Position numbers and translations under genes: made by a program
From: Granulicatella adiacens
GTDB lineage: Bacteria > Bacillota > Bacilli > Lactobacillales > Aerococcaceae
DNA length: 32,508 nucleotides
Assembly: GCA_018364485.1 (NCBI GenBank)
Contig: JAGZLX010000012.1
Span: forward strand, 1-32,508
Direction: 5' to 3'
Notes under the pieces: generated by a model
Database searches by the model: none
Told to the model about the DNA's origin: nothing
Seen by the model: the letters and a program-made list of their open reading frames with translations, nothing else
Shown: piece after piece, positions 1 to 8,180 of the stretch
How the letters are laid out: each line of letters begins with the position of its first letter
Numbering within the stretch: position 1 is the stretch's first letter

Positions 1-789
1 GTAATTTTCTACAATTTGAATTACAATAGAAGATGAAGTTATTACTTCATCTTTTATGTAGAAAGCTTCGCACTTTAGCGAAGAATGGAAGCTTTCGATT
101 GGCGCATTATCTGCGGGAGTCCCCTTACGGGACATACTGCGGATAATGCCTTTTTCTTTACATAGATTGTAGTATTCAGCGGAAGTATAAACGCTGCCTT
201 GATCACTATGTAGTAGAACATCCTTAGGTAAGTCAATTTGATTTAAAGTATCCAATACAAACTTAGTATCTTGTTTTGAACCAATTGTATACGCAAGGAT
301 TTCTCCATTATGTAAATCCATAATGGAAGATAAATATAATCGTTTAGGACCGAAAGGTAAATATGTGATATCAGTAGTCAACTTTTGCATAGGTTTGTCC
401 GCTGTAAAATCCCTATTCAGAGCATTGCCAGTGATTGAGAAAGGTTTACCTATTTTGATAGCTTTTTTCGGTTTCACGGCACAATTCCAACCATTTTTCT
501 GCATAATCCGCTGCACAACCTTATGGTTAATAATCTGATTTAATTCCTTCTGAATCAAATACTTAATCTTTCTGTACCCATAAATAAATTTGTTTTTCTT
601 ACAAATTTTACCAATAGTTTTCTCGATAACGGTTGGAGAAAAGTCTTTCTTTTTCCATCGGTAGTAAGTAGATATGGGTACATTAAGGCAAAAACAGATT
701 AAATGAACTGTATATTTACATTTCAATTCTTCCACTAACTTTACAACTGCTTGAGGCGACACTTCCTTTCCAATTCCTTGTATTTTTTT
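1..789 (-). CDS. IS3-family transposase OrfB (DDE integrase), partial at window edge
   Basis: Reading the minus strand from 789 to 1 gives 263 codons without a stop. The frame contains the rve integrase core: TTDITYLP (first Asp), HSDQGSVYTS (second Asp) and PIESFHSSLKCE (catalytic Glu). Upstream is the HTH_21-like part, with YGYRKIKYLI. The C-terminal end is missing because the window stops. The frame has no good start codon of its own: it lies at -1 to OrfA and is entered at the A-AAA-AAA heptamer at 789-783, so the active product should be a frameshifted OrfAB fusion. It catalyses cut-out and insertion of the element through a circular intermediate, as known for the family. Confidence 0.9.
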
Positions 790-1067
790 AATATTTCTAA
801 TTCAACTTCTTTTCTTTGTAATTCTAATTTTAATTGATCGATTTCTGAAAGTTCAGCTATTCCTTTATTATAGGAATATTGTTTCCCCACCTGTTGGTGG
901 AAACGATGAGTTTCTCCATTTTTATACCATCTAAACCATGTTTTTACTTGAGTTTCATTTTTAATGTTTAACTCCTGCATCACTTGTTTTGTAGTATATC
1001 CCTGTAATTTCATTTCTACGGCTTTATTCTTTGTATCGACAGAATAAGCCACACGTTTTTTTGCCAT
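741..1067 (-). CDS. IS3-family transposase OrfA (HTH)
   Basis: This 108-residue protein is the DNA-binding half of an IS3-type transposase. An N-terminal helix-turn-helix (about residues 10-50, including TTKQVMQELNI and VKTWFRWYKNGE) is followed by a leucine-zipper-like coiled coil (about 72-100, ELSEIDQLKLELQRKEVELE) that normally mediates multimerisation. The ATG at 1067 has a strong Shine-Dalgarno GGAGGTG at 1081-1075, which lies inside an inverted repeat (see 1074-1124). Near its end the frame crosses a run of seven A residues, where ribosomes probably slip to make the OrfAB fusion. Confidence 0.9.
   Translation of the reverse strand: MAKKRVAYSVDTKNKAVEMKLQGYTTKQVMQELNIKNETQVKTWFRWYKNGETHRFHQQVGKQYSYNKGIAELSEIDQLKLELQRKEVELEILKKYKELERKCRLKQL
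783..789 (-). promoter_or_regulatory. Programmed -1 frameshift slippery heptamer
   Basis: On the minus strand the OrfA frame reads TTA-AAA-AAA-TAC here, giving the heptamer A-AAA-AAA in the correct phase for a -1 slip. After the slip the OrfB frame continues open to the window edge. A TGA in the OrfB frame at 804-802 limits how far upstream that frame could otherwise extend. Confidence 0.75.
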
Positions 1068-1073
1068 AAAAAT

Positions 1074-1124
1074 ACACCTCCATGAGCATTTGATAATATT
1101 GTATCAAATCCAACTTGGAGGTGT
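1074..1124 (-). promoter_or_regulatory. Inverted repeat masking the transposase ribosome-binding site
   Basis: ACACCTCCA (1074-1082) and TGGAGGTGT (1116-1124) pair perfectly. A second perfect 8-bp pair nests inside it: ATTTGATA (1088-1095) with TATCAAAT (1102-1109). The OrfA Shine-Dalgarno GGAGGTG is in the outer stem, so any transcript entering from outside the element should fold and hide it. A transcript started inside the repeat would lack one arm and could be translated. Such protection against read-through is known for several IS families; here it is inferred. Confidence 0.6.
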
Positions 1125-1189
1125 TTTTATTTAATTCTCATTTACGGGGGTCAGTGCCATTTGCTTCGAGTTTTTTTGTGGTTATGTTT

Positions 1190-1993
1190 TTATTTTCTCA
1201 ACTGATGCGTCAATTTGTAGCTACTTTCCAAAATGTCGTTAGCACGTCTTTCGTCTTTTTGAAGAAGCCCTAAGTAGAGTAAGTCGACTAAGAAGAGTGA
1301 GTCGTTACGACTAGTAATGGCTGCGGAACGAATCGATTTTTCATGGCGAGGAACTTTGAGGCAATAGGTGCTTAGAGCGTCTAGATTGCCGTTGCCTTGT
1401 CCAGTAATCGATACGGTTGGGATGCCACGTTGTTTAGCAATTTCAAAGGCTGCATTGACTTCTCTTGTGTTCGCAGAGTAGCTGACACCGATTACTAAGT
1501 CTTTTTCCGTAGCATTGCTAAGGCTTGCGAGTTGGATGTGTGAGTCAGTATGGTAGACGATATTTTTACCGATACGACTTAGTTTAAAGTAAATATCGCT
1601 GCAGACTAGACCTGAAGCGCCGACCCCAAAAGTGTAGATTTTGTTCGCATTTTTGAGTAAGTCAATCACGTGGTCGAGTGTGTCGTCGTCGATTAGTTCA
1701 ATCGTCATCTCATAGGAACGAGTAACCGTCTTAATTAATTTAGATTGAATGGTTTTGATAGAGTCGTCTTTATCGATTTGTTCATCGATGGATTGTGAGT
1801 TTTGCTGTGCTAAATTCACCTTAAATCGAGAGTAAGAACGGAACCCAATTTTTTTAATATATTTACTAATAGAAGAAGACGAAACCCCAATTTCATCTGC
1901 CAATACATGAATGCTTGAAGAAAGCACTACATCTGAATGTTTTGAGATGAATTCTTCAATTTTTTTATCTGTTGCTGTTAAAAACTTTTTCAT
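1190..1993 (-). CDS. murR: MurR/RpiR-family transcriptional regulator of MurNAc use
   Basis: This 267-residue regulator probably senses MurNAc 6-phosphate or a related sugar phosphate and controls the divergent murQ-murP-mupG operon. An N-terminal RpiR-type HTH (about residues 1-75, including VLADEIGVSSSSISKYIKKIGFRSY) is followed by a SIS sugar-isomerase-fold domain (about 105-240, with YTFGVGASGLVCSDIYFKL and GVSYSANTREV). I chose the ATG at 1993 because GGTAGGG lies just upstream; an in-frame ATG at 2035 would place the start within the promoter -10. It is transcribed away from the operon it should regulate. The 3' end abuts the IS element, which may have displaced its terminator. Confidence 0.85.
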   Translation of the reverse strand: MKKFLTATDKKIEEFISKHSDVVLSSSIHVLADEIGVSSSSISKYIKKIGFRSYSRFKVNLAQQNSQSIDEQIDKDDSIKTIQSKLIKTVTRSYEMTIELIDDDTLDHVIDLLKNANKIYTFGVGASGLVCSDIYFKLSRIGKNIVYHTDSHIQLASLSNATEKDLVIGVSYSANTREVNAAFEIAKQRGIPTVSITGQGNGNLDALSTYCLKVPRHEKSIRSAAITSRNDSLFLVDLLYLGLLQKDERRANDILESSYKLTHQLRK

Positions 1994-2033
1994 GGAATCC
2001 CTACCTTTTTTGAGAAATATTGTTTCCGATTTC

Positions 2034-2062
2034 ATTATACAGTATTGAAATAAAATTTACAA
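2034..2062 (-). promoter_or_regulatory. murR promoter
   Basis: On the minus strand, -35 TTGTAA (2062-2057) and -10 TATAAT (2039-2034) are separated by 17 bp. The promoter is interleaved with the oppositely directed murQ promoter, so the two polymerases should exclude each other. Confidence 0.7.
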
Positions 2063-2073
2063 CGCTGTATAAT
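2045..2073 (+). promoter_or_regulatory. murQPG operon promoter
   Basis: -35 TTGAAA (2045-2050) and -10 TATAAT (2068-2073) are separated by 17 bp. Transcription would start near 2080, about 55 bp before the murQ ATG. Confidence 0.75.
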
Positions 2074-2135
2074 ATGTTTAAGAAAAACGATTTTATTATG
2101 AATTTTAGTGGAATTTTTAAGAGGAGGTGGAGAAA

Positions 2136-3041
2136 ATGGATGACATTTCAAAATTGATGACAGAGCAAGTCAATGACAGAAGTAAGGATATTGAAACGCA
2201 GTCGATTCGTGAGATTTTACGTTATATGAATGACGAAAATAGAAAAATCACTGATGCGATTGAACAGTGCATTCCAGAAATTGAAAAAGTGACAGCAGGT
2301 GTTGTACAAGCATTCGAGAAAGGAGGCCGACTGATTTATCTGGGCGCGGGGACTTCTGGTCGACTTGGTGTTCTGGACGCTAGTGAATGCCCTCCAACAT
2401 TCGGTGTATCGCCGGAGATGGTAGTGGGACTGATTGCAGGTGGAGATTACGCTCTTCGAAACGCCATTGAAGGTGCCGAAGACGATGAAACCTTAGCCGA
2501 GGCACAGTTAAGAGACTTGGATCTTGTTAAAGAGGATGTAGTCATCGGAATTAGCGCGAGTGGACGTACTCCTTATGTGGCAGCAGGTCTTGCCTATGCC
2601 AATGAGGTTGGATGTTTCACAGGTGCGATTTCCAATTCTCCAAATGCTTTAATTTCTAACATTGCTTCGGTTGGTATCGAAGCGATTACTGGGCCAGAAG
2701 TGGTTACCGGTTCTACGCGGATGAAAGCAGGTACGGCTCAAAAAATCATTCTCAATATGATTACAACGACTGCAATGCTTCAAGTAGGAAAAATTTTCAA
2801 AGGATATATGGTCGATGTTCAACCAACGAACCTAAAGTTGAAACAACGAGCAACCAATATTCTCTCTAAAATCACAAATCTTTCTCCAGAAGACGCAAGA
2901 CGTGTTCTTGAGGAAAATGATTTTGATTTAAAAGTCGCTATTATCTCTCAAATACATCATATTTCGGCACAAGAAGCAGAACAACTGCTTCAGGCAAATC
3001 AAATGAATATCGTAAAGGCAATGAAAAATAAGGAGGCTTAA
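2136..3041 (+). CDS. murQ: N-acetylmuramic acid 6-phosphate etherase
   Basis: MurQ removes D-lactate from MurNAc 6-phosphate to give GlcNAc 6-phosphate, in the cytoplasm. The 301-residue protein has the SIS-fold signature GAGTSGRLGVLDASECPPTF (about residues 71-90), the conserved IEGAEDD and GSTRMKAGTAQK segments, and a C-terminal UBA-like helical part (EDARRVLEENDFDLKVAI). Length matches the family. The ATG at 2136 is preferred over the in-frame GTG at 2127 because AGGAGG (2122-2127) is correctly spaced for 2136 and overlaps the GTG. It is the first gene of the operon, and murP follows after 4 bp. Confidence 0.95.
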   Translation: MDDISKLMTEQVNDRSKDIETQSIREILRYMNDENRKITDAIEQCIPEIEKVTAGVVQAFEKGGRLIYLGAGTSGRLGVLDASECPPTFGVSPEMVVGLIAGGDYALRNAIEGAEDDETLAEAQLRDLDLVKEDVVIGISASGRTPYVAAGLAYANEVGCFTGAISNSPNALISNIASVGIEAITGPEVVTGSTRMKAGTAQKIILNMITTTAMLQVGKIFKGYMVDVQPTNLKLKQRATNILSKITNLSPEDARRVLEENDFDLKVAIISQIHHISAQEAEQLLQANQMNIVKAMKNKEA

Positions 3042-3045
3042 TAAA

Positions 3046-4473
3046 ATGGATGCAAAGAAAGTAGCAAGTGAAATTTTAAGTAAAGTCGGACAGAAGGAAA
3101 ATGTGGTCAGCAACGCTACATGTATGACTCGCTTACGTCTGACAGTAGCAGATACATCAAAAGTGGATGTCGCTGGATTAAAAGATGTGGATTCAGTATT
3201 AGGAGTTGTAGAACGTGAACAAGGAGTTCAAATCGTTTTAGGACCTGGTAAAGTGACTGAAGTTGGTCGCGAATTTTCTGCATTAACTGGAATTGAATTA
3301 GGCAGCGTAGATGAAGTAGACGCCGCTGATTTAGCAAAAGAAAATAAAAAAGAAAATAAAGCAAAACATAATGGACCAGTTCAACGTTTCTTGGAACACA
3401 TCGCTAACATTTTCGTACCATTATTACCAGGGATTATCGCAGCTGGTTTAATTAACGGTATTTCAAACGTTATTAACGTAACAACACAAAATGCATATAA
3501 CTTTGAATGGTGGTATCAAGCTATCCGTACAATGGGTTGGGGGCTATTCACCTTCTTACCTTTATATGTAGGGTACAATGCTGCTCGTGAGTTCAAAGGA
3601 ACTCCTATTCTTGGGGCAATCGCAGGAAGTATGTCTCTTGGTGTTACAACAATGCCACTTCTATTAAAAACAGATGCTGGTCAAGTGTTGATGCCATTTA
3701 CGGATAAACCTTTCAACCCAGGTGCTGGTGGTCTATTAGCTGCATTAATGATGGGGATTGTCGTAGCTTACTTAGAACGTGCTATTGACAAAGTGGTTCC
3801 AACAATGTTGAAGACATTCTTAACACCGTTATTAACATTAATCATTGGTGCATTCTTATCAGTATTAATCATCCAACCTGCTGGTGCTGCGTTAACTCAA
3901 GGTATTTACACAGTATTAAACTTCGTATATGAACAATTAGGAATCTTTGGTGGTTACATTTTAGCTGCTGGATTCTTACCAATCGTATCTGTTGGTTTAC
4001 ACCAAGCGTTAACTCCAATCCACGTTCTATTAAACAATCCAGAAGGGCCAACTCAAGGTATCAACTACCTATTACCAATCTTAATGATGGCCGGTGGTGG
4101 ACAAGTAGGTGCAGGTTTAGCATTATACTTGAAGACTAAGAACAAAAAATTAAAACAATTAACAAGAGACTCATTACCAGTTGGTATCTTAGGTATCGGG
4201 GAACCAATGATGTACGCTGTAACACTTCCTTTAGGTAAACCATTCTTAACAGCCTGCTTAGGATCTGGTGTCGGCGGTATGTTAGCAGTTCTATTCCACT
4301 TAGGTACTGTATCTCAAGGGGTTTCTGGGTTATTCGGTGCTTTAATTATGGTACCAGGAACTCAAGTACTCTTCTTAACTGCAATGGTCGGAGCTTACAT
4401 CGGTGGATTTGTCATCACATGGTTCTTCGGTGTAGATGAAGATCGTATTAACGAAGTATATGGAAACAAATAG
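3046..4473 (+). CDS. murP: PTS system EIIBC component for MurNAc or MurNAc-GlcNAc
   Basis: This membrane permease imports and phosphorylates a sugar using the phosphotransferase system. The N-terminal EIIB domain (about residues 1-85) carries the phosphorylated cysteine in SNATCMTRLR (Cys26). After a charged linker (KENKKENKAKHN) comes a hydrophobic EIIC domain (about 110-470) with the family segments PILGAIAGSM and GIGEPMMYAVTLPLGKPF. No EIIA domain is present or adjacent, as in known MurP proteins, so phosphate must come from an EIIA encoded elsewhere. Substrate is assigned from the neighbours MurQ, MurR and MupG; sequence alone would also fit another sugar of the sucrose/glucoside PTS family. 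A good GGAGG lies 12 bp before the ATG. Confidence 0.85.
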   Translation: MDAKKVASEILSKVGQKENVVSNATCMTRLRLTVADTSKVDVAGLKDVDSVLGVVEREQGVQIVLGPGKVTEVGREFSALTGIELGSVDEVDAADLAKENKKENKAKHNGPVQRFLEHIANIFVPLLPGIIAAGLINGISNVINVTTQNAYNFEWWYQAIRTMGWGLFTFLPLYVGYNAAREFKGTPILGAIAGSMSLGVTTMPLLLKTDAGQVLMPFTDKPFNPGAGGLLAALMMGIVVAYLERAIDKVVPTMLKTFLTPLLTLIIGAFLSVLIIQPAGAALTQGIYTVLNFVYEQLGIFGGYILAAGFLPIVSVGLHQALTPIHVLLNNPEGPTQGINYLLPILMMAGGGQVGAGLALYLKTKNKKLKQLTRDSLPVGILGIGEPMMYAVTLPLGKPFLTACLGSGVGGMLAVLFHLGTVSQGVSGLFGALIMVPGTQVLFLTAMVGAYIGGFVITWFFGVDEDRINEVYGNK

Positions 4474-5491
4474 AGCAAACATTTCTTTTGGGCGCTCCAT
4501 CTATATCAATCTTGGTGAACAAGTCGTTACACAAGTATTAGAAGAAATGAAAGCCGCGCGTCAAACCGTGGCTTTCACTTCTTTTCAGTTACCAGAACAT
4601 ACGTTAGAAATTTCGGATATGGCTCGTCTTGTGGAGCTTGCTCGCTCATATGAAGTAGATTTAATTCCAGACATCGCCCATAAAGATCTTACCAAAGAAA
4701 ATATTGCGGCTCTGAAAAATGCGGGGCTATCGTACTTACGTCTGGACGAATTTGGGGACGAAGCGTTTATCGAACGTTGCGGAAAGGCGTTTACGCTTGT
4801 TGTAAATGCTTCGACGTTTACGCACCGTGAATATAAAGTGTTAGAACGACTCGGATTTTCTCGTCGAATCATCGCTTGTCATAATTATTATCCAAAAGTA
4901 TATTCAGGGATTTCGCTTGAAAAATTCACCTTGATTAATGAAAAATTGCATGTGCTTGGGATAAAAGTACTCGCGTTTATTCCAGGAGATGAACCTTTAA
5001 GAGGGCCGCTTCATGAAGGTTTGCCAACAGTTGAAACGCATCGTACATTAGATACGCGATTGGCGATTTGCGAACTTATTAAGGCGCACACCGATATGAT
5101 TTTAGTGGGGGACACATTTATTAACGCCTCTACACAAAAAGTCATGAAGGAATTCCAAGAAGGGTTCGTGTCGTTGAAGGCAGAAGCACCCGTGGAATTA
5201 ACCGGTAAAGTGCTTCGTGACCGTATCGATGCCAGTGATTTTGTATACCGCGTACTCGGTACTCGCGGCTGGGCCTTACTTGGCGGAGAGGTTTCTACAA
5301 CAACCCGCACCGTTGGAGAAATCAATCAAGCGAATAGCCAGTATGGTCGTTACCAAGGCGAAATCGAAATCGCTAAAGTTGAGTTGCCACAAGACGCACG
5401 CCAAAATGTCATCGGGCACTTACTTCCATCTGAGATTGCCGTATTTACCGCTTTACCAGAAGGATTTGGCATTCAATTAGAAGTCGAATAA
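4460..5491 (+). CDS. mupG: MupG-like 6-phospho-N-acetylmuramidase (DUF871 family)
   Basis: Proteins of this family (DUF871, MupG in Staphylococcus aureus) hydrolyse MurNAc-6P-GlcNAc imported by MurP, releasing MurNAc 6-phosphate for MurQ. The 343-residue product has an N-terminal TIM-barrel-like part (SIYINLGEQ near the start, then DLIPDIAHKD, YLRLDEFG, LVVNASTF, CHNYYPKVYSG) and a C-terminal domain after about residue 225. The start is uncertain: an ATG at 4436 is also in frame, but the family-like sequence begins just after 4460. Either choice overlaps the end of murP, so translation is probably coupled. With MupG present, the PTS substrate is more likely the disaccharide than free MurNAc. 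Confidence 0.8.
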   Translation: METNRANISFGRSIYINLGEQVVTQVLEEMKAARQTVAFTSFQLPEHTLEISDMARLVELARSYEVDLIPDIAHKDLTKENIAALKNAGLSYLRLDEFGDEAFIERCGKAFTLVVNASTFTHREYKVLERLGFSRRIIACHNYYPKVYSGISLEKFTLINEKLHVLGIKVLAFIPGDEPLRGPLHEGLPTVETHRTLDTRLAICELIKAHTDMILVGDTFINASTQKVMKEFQEGFVSLKAEAPVELTGKVLRDRIDASDFVYRVLGTRGWALLGGEVSTTTRTVGEINQANSQYGRYQGEIEIAKVELPQDARQNVIGHLLPSEIAVFTALPEGFGIQLEVE

Positions 5492-5498
5492 CAAACAG

Positions 5499-5540
5499 CA
5501 ATCCATCCGCCACTTTTGGCAGGGTGGATTGTTTATTTTT
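5499..5540 (+). terminator. Rho-independent terminator of the mur operon
   Basis: CAATCCATCCGCC pairs with GGCAGGGTGGATTG around the short loop ACTTTT, with mismatches in the middle, followed by a T-rich tract. Confidence 0.85.
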
Positions 5541-5620
5541 CTATACAACATTAGAAAAATGAGCCATTTTATGATACTCTAGATGAGTATAAATTTAATA
5601 GAAACAAAGGGGGCCTTTGG

Positions 5621-6541
5621 ATGATAGAGCTGATTGCAACAGTTGAATCCATCCAACAAGCAAAAGACTTGCTTGAAGCGGGCGTGGACACGATCTATTT
5701 TGGGGAAGACCAATTCGGACTTCGCCTTCCTATGTCGTTTACACGTGAGGAACAAAAAGAATTAACGGAATTGGCGCACCAATATGGAAAGAAAGCGAGC
5801 GTTGCTGTAAACGCGATTTTCCATAATGAAGGAATTGCGCTTGTACCTGAGTATTTGAAATTTTTAAAGGAAATCGGTGTCGATAACATCGCGGTAGGAG
5901 ATCCAGGTGTGGTTCAAATTATGAAGAACCCTGAGTACTCAATTCCTTACCGTTATGATGCAGCGGTTTTAGTAACAAGTAGTCGTCAAATCAACTTCTG
6001 GGGAAAACGTGGTGCCGTTGGTGCGGTGATTGCGCGTGAAATTCCTCGTGAAGAAATGAAAATCTTGGCAGCAGGTGTAGAAATTCCAATCGAAGTTCTA
6101 GTGTACGGAGCGACTTGTATCCATCATTCAAAACGCCCACTGTTAAATAACTACTTTAACTATATCGAGAAAAAAGAATCGGTTGAAAAACGTCGCGGTT
6201 TATTCGTATCAGAACCTGCCGATGAAGATTCTCACTATTCAATCTACGAAGACATTAACGGAACGCATATTTTCGCGAATAACGACGTGTCTCTTGCTCC
6301 ATATTTGTTAGAATTAACAGAAATGGGCATTCCACAATGGAAATTAGACGGAGTATTAGCTCCGGGTCAAGATTTCGTGGAAGTAGCGAAGTTATTCGTG
6401 AATGCTCGTAATGAAATCGAAGCAGGCACATGGACTCCTGAGAAGAGCGCTAGCCTTGAATTACAAGTGCGTGCACACCATCCAAAAGTACGTGGCCTCG
6501 AAGCAGGATTTTACTTATTAAATCCAGAAGATGTGAAATAG
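5621..6541 (+). CDS. trhP1: U32-family protein, TrhP1/YrrN-like (no Fe-S cysteines)
   Basis: The 306-residue protein belongs to peptidase family U32. In Bacillus subtilis the paired proteins YrrN and YrrO (TrhP1/TrhP2) are needed for 5-hydroxyuridine at tRNA position 34, with prephenate as oxygen source; the peptidase label is historical. The barrel start (ELIATVESIQQAKDLLEAGVDTIYFG) and the U32 signature region (VLVYGATCIHHSKRPLLNNY) are present, but only one cysteine remains where the partner has four, as expected for the cluster-less subunit. The ATG follows a GGGGG Shine-Dalgarno. The gene for the cluster-bearing partner starts 11 bp downstream, so the two are probably co-translated and form a complex. 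Symbol is by homology of the pair. Confidence 0.8.
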   Translation: MIELIATVESIQQAKDLLEAGVDTIYFGEDQFGLRLPMSFTREEQKELTELAHQYGKKASVAVNAIFHNEGIALVPEYLKFLKEIGVDNIAVGDPGVVQIMKNPEYSIPYRYDAAVLVTSSRQINFWGKRGAVGAVIAREIPREEMKILAAGVEIPIEVLVYGATCIHHSKRPLLNNYFNYIEKKESVEKRRGLFVSEPADEDSHYSIYEDINGTHIFANNDVSLAPYLLELTEMGIPQWKLDGVLAPGQDFVEVAKLFVNARNEIEAGTWTPEKSASLELQVRAHHPKVRGLEAGFYLLNPEDVK

Positions 6542-6552
6542 GAGAGAGTCAA

Positions 6553-7794
6553 ATGGGAAGAAAGATATTGAAAAAACCTGAAGTACTTGCTCCAGCGGGT
6601 ACTCTTGAAAAGTTAAAAACAGCTATTTTATACGGAGCTGACGCGGTTTTCCTTGGTGGGGAAGCGTACGGACTTCGTAGCCGTGCAGGGAACTTCGACT
6701 TTGCAGAAATGAAAGAAGCCGTTGATTTTGCCCATGCGCACAATGCAAAAGTATATATTGCCGCTAACATGGTGACTCACGAAGGCGACGAAAAAGGAGC
6801 GGGAGAATTCTTCCGTACAGTTCGTGACATCGGTATCGATGCAGCCATCATCAGTGACATGGCCTTAATGGATATTTGTGCGTCAGAAGCGCCAGGATTA
6901 CCAATCCATTTATCAACACAATCTTCAGCAGCCAACTACGAAACGCTAAACTTCTGGAAAGACGAAGGATTAGAACGTGTCGTATTAGCGCGTGAAGTAT
7001 CAATGGACGAAATTAAAGAAATGCAAGAAAAAGTGGATGTAGAAATCGAAGCGTTTATCCACGGAGCAATGTGTATTTCTTATTCAGGACGTTGCGTATT
7101 ATCAAACCACATGGTGCATCGTGATGCCAACCGTGGTGGATGTGCTCAGTCTTGTCGTTGGAAATACGGTCTATTCGATATGCCATTTGCCGGCGAAAAG
7201 AACATGGTCGGCGCGGGCGAAGAAGGCATCGAAGAGAAATTCTCAATGAGTGCCGTTGACCTATCTATGATTCAACATTTACCAGACTTAATCGAAGCTG
7301 GTGTAGATAGCTTGAAGATTGAAGGTCGTATGAAATCAATTCACTACGTTTCAACGGTTTCGAACGTTTATCGTGCAGCGGTTGATTCATACTGCGAAGA
7401 TCCAGATAACTATGTATGTAAACAAGAATGGATTGACGAGTTATGGAAAGCAGCGCAACGTGAATTAGCAACTGGTTTCTACTACCAAGTTCCAACCGAA
7501 GAAGAGCAATTATTTGGCCCACGTCGTCAAATCCCTCAATACGCTTTCGTTGGACAAGTGCTTGAATATGATCCGGAAACGCAAATGGCAACAGTGCAAC
7601 AACGTAATAACTTCAAAGTCGGAGACCATATCGAGTTCTACGGACCAGGAATGCGTCACCACGAAGAAGAATTAACACAATTATGGGATGAAAATGGCGA
7701 AGAAATCGAAGCAGCTCCTCACGCGATGATGATTTGCAAGATGAAAGTAACTGAGCCAGTGAAACCTTTAGATATGATTCGTAAACGTCGTTAA
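6553..7794 (+). CDS. trhP2: U32-family protein, TrhP2/YrrO-like (Fe-S type)
   Basis: This 413-residue U32 protein is the cluster-bearing partner of the previous gene and probably catalyses tRNA U34 hydroxylation to ho5U. The family signature EAFIHGAMCISYSGRCVLSN contains Cys174 and Cys181, followed by Cys197 and Cys201 in RGGCAQSCRW; these four are the expected 4Fe-4S ligands. LKIEGRMKSIHYVSTV (residues about 255-270) is another conserved U32 block, and the C-terminal domain (about 335-413) resembles the small beta-barrel seen in YegQ/YrrO proteins. Length equals YrrO. GGAGAG lies 10 bp before the ATG. A neighbouring yrrM-like methyltransferase gene, present in B. subtilis, is not seen here. 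Confidence 0.85.
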   Translation: MGRKILKKPEVLAPAGTLEKLKTAILYGADAVFLGGEAYGLRSRAGNFDFAEMKEAVDFAHAHNAKVYIAANMVTHEGDEKGAGEFFRTVRDIGIDAAIISDMALMDICASEAPGLPIHLSTQSSAANYETLNFWKDEGLERVVLAREVSMDEIKEMQEKVDVEIEAFIHGAMCISYSGRCVLSNHMVHRDANRGGCAQSCRWKYGLFDMPFAGEKNMVGAGEEGIEEKFSMSAVDLSMIQHLPDLIEAGVDSLKIEGRMKSIHYVSTVSNVYRAAVDSYCEDPDNYVCKQEWIDELWKAAQRELATGFYYQVPTEEEQLFGPRRQIPQYAFVGQVLEYDPETQMATVQQRNNFKVGDHIEFYGPGMRHHEEELTQLWDENGEEIEAAPHAMMICKMKVTEPVKPLDMIRKRR

Positions 7795-7825
7795 GACGAA
7801 TTTTTAAAAGAAAGAAGGAATGAAA

Positions 7826-8155
7826 ATGTCATTACCAAACTGCCCTAAATGTGGTTCAGAATACACATACGAAGATGGCGTATTATTAGTATGCCCAGAA
7901 TGTGCGTATGAATGGGAACCAGGTTCAGAAGTTGAAGAAGGCCCAGTAGCCATTGATGCGAACGGAAATAAATTACAAGATGGCGATACTGTAACAGTTA
8001 TCAAAGACTTAAAAGTAAAAGGCGCTCCGAAAGATATTAAGCAAGGTACACGCGTGAAGAATATTCGCATCGTGGAAGGCGATCATAATATCGATTGTAA
8101 GATAGATGGATTCGGCGCAATGAAACTTAAATCTGAGTTTGTTAAAAAGATTTAA
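7826..8155 (+). CDS. PhnA/YjdM-family zinc-ribbon protein
   Basis: This 109-residue protein matches the small family called PhnA or YjdM, often mislabelled alkylphosphonate uptake protein; its cellular job is unknown. An N-terminal zinc ribbon has two CxxC knuckles (CPKC and CPEC), followed by a C-terminal beta-rich domain (DANGNKLQDGDTVTVIKDLKVKG, given here as a short SH3-like barrel). The ATG at 7826 is chosen over the in-frame ATG at 7820 because AGAAGGA ends almost on 7820. It lies 31 bp after the U32 pair and may share its transcript. The structured element at 8181-8350 follows and could act as its terminator. Confidence 0.8.
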   Translation: MSLPNCPKCGSEYTYEDGVLLVCPECAYEWEPGSEVEEGPVAIDANGNKLQDGDTVTVIKDLKVKGAPKDIKQGTRVKNIRIVEGDHNIDCKIDGFGAMKLKSEFVKKI

Positions 8156-8180
8156 TGGGAGTCCCGTAGGGATTTTCAAA

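Larger units (their letters stand above)
1..1159 (-). mobile_element. IS3-family insertion sequence (IS150-like), one end only
   Basis: Two overlapping minus-strand frames encode an HTH OrfA and a DDE integrase OrfB, the standard IS3 layout. The end near 1159 reads, on the minus strand, TGGCACTGACCCCCG, which resembles the TGnnCTGACCCC tips common in this family. The other end lies outside the window, so length, second inverted repeat and target duplication cannot be seen. The element sits about 30 bp past the murR stop on the same strand, with no terminator hairpin between, so murR transcripts probably run into it. Confidence 0.9.
2034..2073. promoter_or_regulatory. Inverted repeat spanning both mur promoters, candidate MurR operator
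   Basis: ATTATACAG (2034-2042) and CTGTATAAT (2065-2073) form a perfect 9-bp inverted repeat with a 22-bp spacer. Each arm contains the -10 hexamer of one of the two divergent promoters, so a dimer or tetramer bound to both arms would shut both. That MurR binds here is inference. Confidence 0.5.

Noticed and set aside
323..538. Plus-strand open frame inside the IS
   Set aside because: It lies antisense to the DDE integrase frame, whose motifs are clear.
2082..2095. Possible cre site before murQ (GAAAAACGATTTTA)
   Set aside because: Only about 7 of 10 defined positions fit and the ends fail; weaker than the two sites reported.
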